DNA of 9,151 bases from Bryobacterales bacterium (GTDB lineage: Bacteria; Acidobacteriota; Terriglobia; Bryobacterales; Bryobacteraceae). This document shows positions 1 to 6,898 of the stretch, one piece after another. The number at the start of each line of letters is the position of its first letter. Within the stretch, counting starts at the first letter, position 1. A program made the position numbers and the translations under genes. The stretch spans positions 1 through 9,151 of the forward strand of contig JAUZEU010000741.1 in NCBI GenBank assembly GCA_030838885.1. The letters are read 5' to 3'. The notes below the pieces were generated by a model. That model had not been told where the DNA came from. It searched no databases and worked only from the letters and a program-made list of their open reading frames with translations.

Positions 1-2
1 CG

Positions 3-2414
3 CTGAATGTAATCGACAGGGTGAAGGCTAAGCTCCATGAGATCAACCCGGGCCTTCCGGCCGGCGTAACCGTTGTACCGGTGTACGACCGCTCCGATCT
101 GATTCGGCGATCGATGTCGAATGTCCAAACCACGTTGATAGGAGTGATCGGCACCGTTGTCATCATTATCCTCGTTTTTCTGTGGCATATCCCGAGCGCA
201 CTGATACCGGTGATCACGATACCCGCTGCGGTGCTGATCTCATTCGTCCCGTTTCAGTTGCTGGGGATTAACGCGAACATCATGTCTTTCGGAGGCCTTG
301 CGCTCGCGATCGGTGCACTGGTGGACGCGGCGATTGTGGTAGTGGAGCAGACGCACAAGAAGCTGGAATACTGGCAGCGCGACGGGCGACGCGGAAGTCA
401 TCAGGCTGTCGTAATCGAGGCCGTGAAAGAGGTGGGCGGGCCTGCCTTCTTTGCGTTGCTCGTGATTGCAGTTTCGTTCTTGCCTGTGATCGCATTGGAG
501 GGGCAGGAGGGGCGTCTCTTCCGGCCGCTGGCCTATACGAAGAGTCTGGCCATGATCGTGGCGGCATTTTTGACCATTACCCTGGATCCGGCTCTGCGTT
601 TGGTGATTCTGAGAGTCAGCAGGTTCCGCTTCCGGCCACGATGGCTGGCGCGCACAGCCAATGCCGTTATCGTGGGGCGCATTCACAGCGAAGAGACGCA
701 CCGGATTAGCCGCGCGCTGATCCGTGTGTATGAACCTGTCGTGGATTGGTCCCTGCGCTGGAAATGGGCGCTGATTGGCGGAGCGGTTGCTTTGCTGCTG
801 GCCACTATACCGGTCTATCGCAGGCTCGGTTCTGAGTTTATGCCGCCGTTAGAGGAGGGCTCGCTGCTTTATATGCCATCCACAGCCCCCGGCATCTCGA
901 TCGGCGAGGCGGGCAAACTGCTGCAGCTCACCGATCGGCTGATCAAACGGTTTCCAGAGGTAGAGCGCGTCTTAGGCAAGGCTGGCCGCGCGGAAACGCC
1001 AACCGATCCCGCGCCGCTCTCCATGATGGAGACAGTGATCACGCTGAGCCCGGAGGCGCAATGGCCGCGCATCCACACCTGGTATTCCGATATGCCGGAA
1101 TGGCTGAAGCCGGCGCTGCGGCATATTACAGCCGATCATATTTCCGGGGAAGAACTGGTCAGGCAGCTCAATGAGGCGCTGCAGATCCCCGGTGTTTCAA
1201 ATTCCTGGACCATGCCTGTGAAAGGCCGGATCGACATGTTGACCACCGGTATGCGCACTCCCGTCGGACTGAAGATTCACGGGGGCGACCTGGAAATTAT
1301 CGATGATTTGGGCGATAAGGTGAAATCGCTGTTGGCGGGTGTTGCAGGCACTCGCGCGGTGTTCGCGGAACGGAGCGCCGGAGGCCACTTCCTGGATTTT
1401 GAGTGGGACCGCCGGGAACTTGCCCGATATGGGCTCAGCATCGCGGAAGCGCAGAGCGCTATTGAAAATGCCATTGGCGGGGAAAACGTCACCACCACGG
1501 TAGAGGGCCGGGAGCGATATCCGGTGAATGTCCGGTATATGCGGGATTTCAGGAGCGACTTCGATTCCCTGGGCCGTGTGTTGGTGTCTGTGCAGGGGGG
1601 GCGAAAGCAGATTCCGCTGGCGGAACTGGCAACGGTCAGGGTGGTCGCCGGACCGTCCATGATTCGGGACGAAGACGGTTTGCTGACCGGATACGTCTAC
1701 GTGGACCTGGCGGGACGCGATGCAGCCAGCTTTATTTCGGAAGCCGACCGGCTGATCCGGAGCAAGATAACGATGCAGCCGGGCTATTCGATTTCATGGA
1801 GTGGACAGTACGAGGCGATGGAGCGAGTCTCGCGGAGACTTAAGGTGGTGGTTCCGGTCACGCTCGCGCTGATTCTGGTCTTACTTCTCATGAACACGAA
1901 GTCACTTACAAAGACTTTGATCGTGATGCTGGCTGTGCCGTTCTCGGCGATCGGCGCGGTTTGGTTTCTCTACCTTCTTGGGTACAACCTGAGCGTGGGT
2001 GTATGGGTGGGCTTGATCGCACTGCTCGGTGTGGACGCCGGAACGGGGGTATTTATGCTTCTGTACCTTGATCTTTCTTATGAGCAGGCCAGGATGGCTG
2101 GCCGGATGAGGACGCTGGCGGATCTGCGTGAGGCGATTCGGTATGGAGCGGCAAGACGCATCCGGCCCAAGTTTATGACGGTGGCGACGATGGTGCTGGG
2201 GTTGGTTCCGGTGATGTGGGCCACAGGCGCCGGCGCGGAAGTGATGAAGCGAATTGCGGCACCAATGATCGGGGGGATCTGCACTTCGTTCCTGCTGGAG
2301 CTGCTGATTTATCCGGCGGTTTACGAGATCTGGAAATGGAACTTCGGGTTGACGAAGATGGCCGGCGAACATTCGGATAAGGGCAGGATAGCGATATTGG
2401 AACTGATCTCCTGA
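3..2414 (+). CDS. Heavy-metal efflux RND transporter, CusA/CzcA type (5' partial)
   Basis: Inner-membrane, proton-driven pump subunit that exports metal ions through a tripartite envelope complex. The frame is open from the first complete codon at 3, and CusA-like sequence continues upstream of the GTG at 21, so the true start lies outside; roughly 300 N-terminal residues are missing by comparison with the ~1,040-residue family. Numbering from GTG 21, membrane segments lie near 37-56, 60-82, 86-109, 138-158, 170-191, 249-265 and 607-625, with a further group to the C-terminus. The TM4 signature GALVDAAIVVVEQ carries Asp102, matching the CusA proton-relay Asp. Metal-site methionines are kept in RIDML (Met406) and GPSM (Met547), but the third position reads GGENV (Asn489). 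Lys717 in RPKFMT is kept. The relay Glu position in TM11 appears to be Gly674 (codon 2040-2042). Copper/silver versus zinc/cobalt specificity cannot be fixed from this fragment. Adaptor and outer-membrane genes are expected upstream. Confidence 0.93.
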   Translation: MNVIDRVKAKLHEINPGLPAGVTVVPVYDRSDLIRRSMSNVQTTLIGVIGTVVIIILVFLWHIPSALIPVITIPAAVLISFVPFQLLGINANIMSFGGLALAIGALVDAAIVVVEQTHKKLEYWQRDGRRGSHQAVVIEAVKEVGGPAFFALLVIAVSFLPVIALEGQEGRLFRPLAYTKSLAMIVAAFLTITLDPALRLVILRVSRFRFRPRWLARTANAVIVGRIHSEETHRISRALIRVYEPVVDWSLRWKWALIGGAVALLLATIPVYRRLGSEFMPPLEEGSLLYMPSTAPGISIGEAGKLLQLTDRLIKRFPEVERVLGKAGRAETPTDPAPLSMMETVITLSPEAQWPRIHTWYSDMPEWLKPALRHITADHISGEELVRQLNEALQIPGVSNSWTMPVKGRIDMLTTGMRTPVGLKIHGGDLEIIDDLGDKVKSLLAGVAGTRAVFAERSAGGHFLDFEWDRRELARYGLSIAEAQSAIENAIGGENVTTTVEGRERYPVNVRYMRDFRSDFDSLGRVLVSVQGGRKQIPLAELATVRVVAGPSMIRDEDGLLTGYVYVDLAGRDAASFISEADRLIRSKITMQPGYSISWSGQYEAMERVSRRLKVVVPVTLALILVLLLMNTKSLTKTLIVMLAVPFSAIGAVWFLYLLGYNLSVGVWVGLIALLGVDAGTGVFMLLYLDLSYEQARMAGRMRTLADLREAIRYGAARRIRPKFMTVATMVLGLVPVMWATGAGAEVMKRIAAPMIGGICTSFLLELLIYPAVYEIWKWNFGLTKMAGEHSDKGRIAILELIS

Positions 2415-2471
2415 GTGTTCGACTTTGGGCTGGCCAACAACTTCCGGTTTGTCACTTCAGCGTTCGTACCG

Positions 2472-2549
2472 GTGATTTTTCCGCTTCCGGACGCGAGCCT
2501 GGTGGGTACGTCTTCGGCTCACCAGGAGCTGACGAAACGGAAAAATCGC
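2472..2549. repeat. Nested imperfect palindrome
   Basis: Outer arms 2472-2487 and 2534-2549 pair at 15 of 16 positions (14 Watson-Crick, one G-T, one C-A mismatch). The core is an uninterrupted 10-bp match: gatttttccg at 2474-2483 against cggaaaaatc at 2538-2547. Inside lies a second perfect 7-bp stem, CCTGGTG (2498-2504) with CACCAGG (2520-2526), which can extend by a G-T and a G-C pair. The 46-base span between the outer arms is thus itself folded. The T5/A5 tracts sit inside the arms rather than after a stem, so this is not a normal intrinsic terminator. Confidence 0.75.
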
Positions 2550-2555
2550 ATTCCA

Positions 2556-2594
2556 CTCGGCTTACGGGGAAAACGCGAGAACGTAAGCAGCGAG
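2556..2594. repeat. Stem-loop, 11 bp with 2-nt bulge
   Basis: GCTTACG (2560-2566) pairs perfectly with CGTAAGC (2582-2588) across a 15-base loop. The stem continues outward as CTCG (2556-2559) with CGAG (2591-2594) after a bulged AG. It begins only 6 bases after the preceding palindrome. Function unknown. Confidence 0.6.
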
Positions 2595-2611
2595 GAGCGG
2601 AGATCGCGGTC

Positions 2612-2661
2612 TTGCCCACTGTTCCCAAACCAGATTCATCCCGTTCCAGACATGTGGGCAA
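2612..2661. repeat. 8-bp perfect inverted repeat
   Basis: TTGCCCAC (2612-2619) is the exact reverse complement of GTGGGCAA (2654-2661), separated by 34 bases with no strong inner stem. It is the third inverted repeat in under 200 bases. Function unknown; a chance match is possible for this one alone. Confidence 0.45.
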
Positions 2662-2688
2662 CATTCTAAGGGGAGAGCGTCGTAATCA

Positions 2689-2779
2689 CCCTGCAACGCA
2701 GACAAGGCGGCGCGACACGTACATAAGGAGTCATCACCTGAAGGGAGATGATGGACTGAATGCAAAAGAGTTAGCAGGG
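2689..2779. repeat. Structured tandem repeat, copy A
   Basis: The core, from ACATAAG at 2721 to 2778, aligns with copy B (2814-2873) at 45 of 55 ungapped positions. It contains a hairpin CATCACC (2732-2738), loop TGAAG, GGAGATG (2744-2750), pairing at 6 of 7 positions. The unit is closed by CCCTGCAA (2689-2696) with TTAGCAGGG (2771-2779): 8 bp with A2773 bulged. The active strand is not known. Read on the minus strand it lies downstream of tRNA-Pro and could be part of its transcript. No Rfam-type family was recognised. Confidence 0.6.
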
Positions 2780-2791
2780 GAATTTCCAGCA

Positions 2792-2870
2792 CAGTTACCC
2801 GCGATTTTCCTGCACATAAGCAGATCCGCCATGACCTGAACGGAAATGACGGGCTGATAAAAGGGTTAAC

Positions 2871-2872
<2 letters not shown>
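2792..2872. repeat. Structured tandem repeat, copy B, abutting tRNA-Pro
   Basis: This is the second copy, 12 bases after copy A. The matching hairpin is CATGACC (2830-2836), loop TGAAC, GGAAATG (2842-2848), pairing at 5 of 7 positions. The closing stem is CAGTTACCC (2792-2800) with GGGTTAACTG (2863-2872): 9 bp with T2866 bulged. Another short stem, CTGC/GCAG (2810-2813 with 2820-2823), has ACATAA as its loop. In the closing stem, T2692-A2776 of copy A is A2793-T2871 here, and C2694-G2774 is T2795-A2869, so pairing is preserved although the bases changed. The 3' arm overlaps the tRNA CCA end by two bases. Confidence 0.6.
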
Positions 2873-2948
<76 letters not shown>

Positions 2949-2956
2949 AATTCACT

Positions 2957-2962
2957 AGTTTA
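2957..2962 (-). promoter_or_regulatory. Possible -10 box of tRNA-Pro
   Basis: On the minus strand this reads TAAACT, a TAnnnT-type -10 hexamer placed so that transcription would begin about 1-3 bases before the mature tRNA 5' end. No good -35 hexamer is visible at normal spacing (the nearest, TTCGGC, is 19 bases away), so the call is weak. Confidence 0.3.
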
Positions 2963-2992
2963 CACGGTCCCCCATCGCCGTGCCGAATCGGA

Positions 2993-2998
2993 TACTGT
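2993..2998 (+). promoter_or_regulatory. Possible -10 box for a leaderless SGNH hydrolase mRNA
   Basis: TACTGT ends 7 bases before the ATG at 3006, the spacing expected if transcription starts at or beside the A of the start codon. No Shine-Dalgarno sequence lies between them. No convincing -35 was seen 16-18 bases upstream. Confidence 0.3.
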
Positions 2999-3005
2999 AT
3001 ATCCA

Positions 3006-4253
3006 ATGCGCCCTTCCGGAATCATCGCCCTTACCCTCGCTTTTTCAACCCTTGCCGCCGCCCAAACCCCCTTCTACCTCAAAGACGGAGACCGCGTCGT
3101 CTTCTACGGAGACAGTATCACCGACCAGCGCCTGTACACCACGTTCACCGAATCCTACGTAGTCACCCGCTTCCCGGCCTGGAACATCTCCTTCACGCAC
3201 TCCGGCTGGGGTGGAGACAGAGTGACAGGCGGCGGTGGCGGCCCCATCGATGTTCGTCTCGCGCGTGACGTCTTCCCTTACCAGCCAACCGTCACCACGA
3301 TCATGCTCGGCATGAATGACGGCAGCTACCGCCCGTTCGACGATACTCTTTTCACGAACTTCAAGAACGGCTACGAGCACATTTTGGACTCTCTTAAAAC
3401 CAGCGCCACTCATAGCCGCATCACTCTCATCCAGCCCTCTCCTTACGACGACGTCACCCGCGCGCCCCTGTTTGCGGATGGCTACAACGCCGTCCTGCTC
3501 CGCTACAGCGACTATCTGAAAACCACAGCCGCCGCAAGGCATCTGGATCTCGCAGATCTCAATAACCCGGTCACCTCCATGCTGACCAAAGCCGCTGCAA
3601 CGAACAAGGACGAAGCGCAGAAGATCCTGCCGGACCGCGTCCATCCCGCTCCCGCCGGTCACCTCATCATGGCTGCAGCGCTCCTGAAAGCCTGGCACGC
3701 GCCCGCTCTGGTTTCCGACGTGACCGTTGACGCCCAGACCGCCACAGCCCAGGTGAAGAACGCGAAAGTGGAAGCGTTAAAAACCGGCGCGCAAATCAGC
3801 TGGACCGAGACCGAATCATCCTTACCCCTGCCCATCGACCCGAGGGACAAGCTGATGGAACTCGCCGTAAAGTCATCCGACATCATTGAAACTCTCGATC
3901 AGGAAACTCTGCGGGTCACAGGTCTCGCTGCCGCGAAATGGGAACTGAAAATCGACGGACTCACCGCCGGATCCTTCACAAAAGAAGAACTCGCGAATGG
4001 CGTTAACCTCGCCACCCTCCCAACCCCCATGCTGCGCCAGGCCATCGACGTACACGCGCTGACCCTGAAGCACAACAACATCCACTTCATGCGCTGGCGT
4101 ACCATTCAGACCGGCATGGCAACAGACGCCTCTCCGTCCACCAAGCAGAGCGCGATGCTGGCCCTCGACCAACTCGATAATGAACTCATCGCCGAGCAGC
4201 GCGCTCTGGCGCAGCCCAAGCCGCACCGCTTTGAACTAACTCCGGCCAATTAA
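3006..4253 (+). CDS. Secreted SGNH/GDSL-family hydrolase
   Basis: Probable exported serine esterase or carbohydrate deacetylase of 415 residues. A signal peptide covers residues 1 to about 19 (hydrophobic core, then AAA before QTP). The SGNH blocks appear in order: GDSIT at 35-39 with nucleophile Ser37; SGWGGD at 66-71, supplying the oxyanion Gly; GMND at 102-105 with Asn104; and DRVHP at 210-214 with Asp210 and His213 completing the triad. The catalytic domain ends near 230. The remaining ~180 residues form a second domain of beta-rich character that I cannot assign; it may bind substrate. The substrate cannot be read from sequence, although SGNH proteins with this layout often act on acetylated glycans. 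The ATG at 3006 is the only start that leaves the signal peptide intact; there is no Shine-Dalgarno site. It is first in a tight same-strand run with the kinase (14-base gap) and murJ. C strongly exceeds G on its coding strand, opposite to the pump gene. Confidence 0.88.
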   Translation: MRPSGIIALTLAFSTLAAAQTPFYLKDGDRVVFYGDSITDQRLYTTFTESYVVTRFPAWNISFTHSGWGGDRVTGGGGGPIDVRLARDVFPYQPTVTTIMLGMNDGSYRPFDDTLFTNFKNGYEHILDSLKTSATHSRITLIQPSPYDDVTRAPLFADGYNAVLLRYSDYLKTTAAARHLDLADLNNPVTSMLTKAAATNKDEAQKILPDRVHPAPAGHLIMAAALLKAWHAPALVSDVTVDAQTATAQVKNAKVEALKTGAQISWTETESSLPLPIDPRDKLMELAVKSSDIIETLDQETLRVTGLAAAKWELKIDGLTAGSFTKEELANGVNLATLPTPMLRQAIDVHALTLKHNNIHFMRWRTIQTGMATDASPSTKQSAMLALDQLDNELIAEQRALAQPKPHRFELTPAN

Positions 4254-4267
4254 CTGACAGGGCAACT

Positions 4268-5227
4268 TTGAACCAAGTGTGCCAACATGGCTATTTGATC
4301 GTTACTCTCACCATGAATCCGGCGATGGACCGGACCATCAGTGTCGACCGGCTTGCGTTCGATGACCGCGCCTATATCCTTTCGAACAAAGACTCCCCCG
4401 GGGGGCGCGGCATTAACGCCGCGTGTGTGATCCATGCCTTCGGTGGCAAGACTCTCGCTATTCTGCCGGCCGGCGGAGAGCACGGTCCGCGTTTCGAGCA
4501 GCACATGGAGAGATGCGGCTTTCCCGTCGCAATCGTGCCGGTCCGGAACGATATCCGCCTGAATCTGACCATCACGGATCGCCATGGCCTCACCATCAAA
4601 CTGAACGAAATTGGCCCCCGCCTCGATCGGGATGAAATCGCCAGTGTCGAAGGTACCGTGGACGCGCAGCTTGCAGGCGCTTCATGGCTGATGCTCTGTG
4701 GCAGTCTGCCCCCCGGTGTTCCGTCCGAGTTCTACGCTCAACTCATTACGCGCGCCCGGAAGCGCAACGTGAAGACGCTTCTCGACACGGATGGCGAAGC
4801 GCTCGCGCAGGGTATTGAAGCCGGCCCCAGCGTAGTCACGCCCAACCAGCAGGAGGCGGAGCGCTTACTCAACACCGTGCTGCTCACGCGCTCGCAGTCT
4901 ATCGCGGCGGCACGCAGAATTCAGTCCCTGGGGGCGGAAGAAGTGGTTCTGTCCCTGGCCAGCAGAGGTGCCATCGGGGTTTCCGGAAAAGCAATGTGGG
5001 AGGCCATCCCCCCTCGCGTCGACGCCATCTCACCTATCGGCGCCGGGGATGCACTCGCTGCAGCCTTCGCGTGGGCAGCTGAGAAAAAGGACGACTTTGC
5101 CGAAGCCCTGCGCTGGGGCGTCGCCGCCGGCACTGCCTCAGCGACTCTGCCCGGTATGAAGTTTGCGACTCTGGAGCAAACCCGCGCCATTCATGATGAA
5201 GTGGATTTGCGGCGCATCGAAGACTGA
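4268..5227 (+). CDS. PfkB-family sugar kinase, 1-phosphofructokinase-like
   Basis: Cytoplasmic ATP-dependent kinase of 319 residues, the usual length for the 1-phosphofructokinase/hexose-phosphate kinase branch of the ribokinase superfamily. It opens with the branch's TMNPAMDRTI segment (15-24). The sugar-binding PGGRGIN motif is at 44-50, with Arg in place of the usual Lys. CGSLPPG ends at Gly150, the Mg-site NxxE motif is N193-Q-Q-E196, and the catalytic anion-hole motif GAGD is at 258-261, with Asp261 the general base. Likely substrate is fructose-1-phosphate, fructose-6-phosphate or tagatose-6-phosphate; no phosphotransferase gene is nearby to choose between them. Start: TTG at 4268 has AGGG five bases upstream (4259-4262); an in-frame GTG at 4277 is the alternative, and no ATG is available before the conserved core. 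It sits 14 bases after the SGNH gene and ends flush with murJ. Confidence 0.88.
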   Translation: MNQVCQHGYLIVTLTMNPAMDRTISVDRLAFDDRAYILSNKDSPGGRGINAACVIHAFGGKTLAILPAGGEHGPRFEQHMERCGFPVAIVPVRNDIRLNLTITDRHGLTIKLNEIGPRLDRDEIASVEGTVDAQLAGASWLMLCGSLPPGVPSEFYAQLITRARKRNVKTLLDTDGEALAQGIEAGPSVVTPNQQEAERLLNTVLLTRSQSIAAARRIQSLGAEEVVLSLASRGAIGVSGKAMWEAIPPRVDAISPIGAGDALAAAFAWAAEKKDDFAEALRWGVAAGTASATLPGMKFATLEQTRAIHDEVDLRRIED

Positions 5228-6850
5228 GTGTCGCAAAGCCGTCCGAAAAACGACGCAGCCGCCCCGTCCGCAAAAGGCTTGCTGCGATCCGCCGGCATCG
5301 TCTCTGCCGCGGTAGCCGTAAGCCGCATCACCGGTTTGCTGAGAGAAAGCGTGCTGGGTTGGCTCTTCGGCGCCAGTGCGGTTTTCGATGCCTATGTGCT
5401 CGGTTATCGCGTGCCGAATATGGCCCGTGATCTGTTCGCCGAGGGTGCGCTCTCAGCGGCCTTCGTGCCCACCTTCTCCCGCTACCTCGCCACGAACAGT
5501 AAAGAAGAAGCCCGGGAGCTCTCGGACATCGTCGGCACGCTGCTGATCGTCGTCGTGGGCACTCTATGTGCCCTGGGAATGTTATTCAGTCCTGCTTTCG
5601 TGAACGTCTTCGCCCCCGGCTTTCACGCTGTTCCCGGCAAGTTTGAACTGGCAGTGCAACTGGTTCGCATCGTTTTCCCGTTTCTCCTGCTGGTAGCCCT
5701 GGCAGCCCAGGCGCAGGGCATCCTGAATGCCTGCCACCAGTTCGGCATTCCTGCCCTTTCTTCCAGCCTGTTTAATGTTGGCTCTGTACTGTTCGGGCTT
5801 GCAATCGGCTACTGGTTCGGCCCCCAACTGGGCATCAGCCCCGTGCATGGCATGGCTCTCGGGGTCGTCTTCGGCGGGGTCGTTCAACTCGGTTTTCAGT
5901 TGCCCGCGGTGTGGCGCGCGGGCTTCCCGTGGCGGCCACGCTGGAACCTCCGCCATGAGGGCGTGCGGCACATTATGAAACTCATGGGACCAGCCCTTCT
6001 CAGCGGCGCTGCCGTCCAGATCAATTTTCTGGTGAACACCAATTTCGCCACCGGGCTGCGCGACGCCTCCGGGCATGTCATGAACGGACCCATCAGCTGG
6101 CTCTCTTATGCCTTCCGGTTCCAGCAACTGCCGCTGGGGCTCTTCGGAATTTCCATCGCCTCCGCCACGCTTCCGCGAATCGCCCGCAGCGCCGCTCTCC
6201 ACAACTACACGGAGTTTCGCGACACCCTGACCCGGTCTATAGTGATGATCCTGCTGATGACCGTGCCCTCCTCGGTAGGTCTTGCCGTGCTGGGCGAGAG
6301 CATGATCGCCATCGTCTACCAGCACGGACACTTCACGGCTTATGACACGCATCAGACTGCCCTGGCGCTCTCCTCTTACGCCGTCGGAATTGCGAGTTAC
6401 TCCACGCTGAAGCTTCTCGGACCGGCATTCTATGCCTTGGGCGACGCGAGGACTCCCATGCTGGTCACCCTCGCCTCCGTGCTGGTCAATGCGGCGGGAG
6501 CTTACACCATGGTGAACGTTCTGCATCTGGGCCATGCGGGTCTGGCGCTCTCACTCTCGCTCGTATCGATCTTTAACGTGCTCACCCTGATGGCTCTCAT
6601 CGGGCCACGCATCGGTGGCATTCGGGGGTCGGAAATTGCCCTGAGTTTTGGAAAAATCGCCCTCGCGGCAGCCCTTATGGGGCTGGTCTGCGTGCTCGTA
6701 GTACGCAGTTCGCCTTCGCGTGCCCTCCATGTTTTGCTCGGCATTCCGGCCGGAGTGGCCGCATTCTATGCTGCAGCGTCCGCCCTCCACGTTCCTGAAC
6801 TCGCCGAAACGCGCGAAACCATCCTACGCAAATTCCGCGGCCGGGTCTGA
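5228..6850 (+). CDS. murJ: Lipid II flippase MurJ (MviN)
   Basis: Integral membrane protein of the MOP superfamily that moves lipid-linked peptidoglycan precursor to the periplasmic face. It has 540 residues against 511 in E. coli, with many hydrophobic segments consistent with the usual 14 helices. The N-terminal signature is clear: SRITGLLRE supplies Arg33 and Arg39, FDAY supplies Asp54, and PNMARDLFAEGALSAAFVP supplies Arg67. These correspond to E. coli Arg18, Arg24, Asp39 and Arg52. YAFR at 294-297 keeps the E. coli Arg270 equivalent (Arg297) but has Phe296 where E. coli has Asp269. An extended N-terminal tail of ~15 polar residues precedes the first helix. The start is GTG at 5228, immediately after the kinase TGA with no spacer and no good Shine-Dalgarno site, so translation is probably coupled to the kinase. 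Confidence 0.95.
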   Translation: MSQSRPKNDAAAPSAKGLLRSAGIVSAAVAVSRITGLLRESVLGWLFGASAVFDAYVLGYRVPNMARDLFAEGALSAAFVPTFSRYLATNSKEEARELSDIVGTLLIVVVGTLCALGMLFSPAFVNVFAPGFHAVPGKFELAVQLVRIVFPFLLLVALAAQAQGILNACHQFGIPALSSSLFNVGSVLFGLAIGYWFGPQLGISPVHGMALGVVFGGVVQLGFQLPAVWRAGFPWRPRWNLRHEGVRHIMKLMGPALLSGAAVQINFLVNTNFATGLRDASGHVMNGPISWLSYAFRFQQLPLGLFGISIASATLPRIARSAALHNYTEFRDTLTRSIVMILLMTVPSSVGLAVLGESMIAIVYQHGHFTAYDTHQTALALSSYAVGIASYSTLKLLGPAFYALGDARTPMLVTLASVLVNAAGAYTMVNVLHLGHAGLALSLSLVSIFNVLTLMALIGPRIGGIRGSEIALSFGKIALAAALMGLVCVLVVRSSPSRALHVLLGIPAGVAAFYAAASALHVPELAETRETILRKFRGRV

Positions 6851-6856
6851 ACCCGG
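6841..6856 (+). other. Hairpin spanning the murJ stop codon
   Basis: CCGGGT (6841-6846) pairs perfectly with ACCCGG (6851-6856) around the loop CTGA, which contains the murJ stop (6848-6850). No T-run follows (the next bases are agaggccagcc), so it is not a standard intrinsic terminator. It may stabilise the 3' end of the murJ message or be incidental. Confidence 0.45.
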
Positions 6857-6879
6857 AGAGGCCAGCCAGCCGCGTTTGT

Positions 6880-6885
6880 TAAAAT
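6880..6885 (+). promoter_or_regulatory. Possible -10 box of the zinc-ribbon gene
   Basis: TAAAAT lies in a short AT-rich stretch 13 bases before the ATG at 6899. It would give a leader of only about 6 bases, and there is no Shine-Dalgarno sequence. No matching -35 is seen at 16-18 bases. Confidence 0.35.
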
Positions 6886-6898
6886 CACCATTAAATAC

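Larger units (their letters stand above)
2415..2870. other. Gene-free, repeat-rich intergenic region
   Basis: This 456-base gap between the pump gene and the tRNA holds no open frame that resembles a protein. It contains, in order, a nested palindrome (2472-2549), two stem-loops (2556-2594 and 2612-2661) and two tandem structured direct repeats (2689-2779 and 2792-2872). No intrinsic terminator (GC stem followed by a T-run) was found on either strand. Short frames here, including one beginning with a GTG directly after the pump stop, have basic, low-complexity translations with no recognisable family. Confidence 0.6.

Noticed and set aside
2415..2669. 84-codon frame beginning with GTG right after the pump stop
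   Set aside because: No ribosome binding site, no family resemblance, and it runs across all three inverted repeats; the translation is basic and low in structure.
2662..2720. Possible third copy of the tandem structured repeat
   Set aside because: Only short pieces match (ACAT, AAGG, ATCACC); the spacing differs from the A-B offset and no hairpin is kept.
5582..6535. 317-codon minus-strand frame
   Set aside because: Lies wholly opposite murJ, is rich in Gly, His, Gln and Arg as expected for antisense of a GC-rich gene, and has no family features. The 217-codon frame at 3045-3698 and the 225-codon frame at 8058-8735 were rejected for the same reason.
6841..6856. Intrinsic terminator for murJ
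   Set aside because: The hairpin is clean but no T-run follows it.
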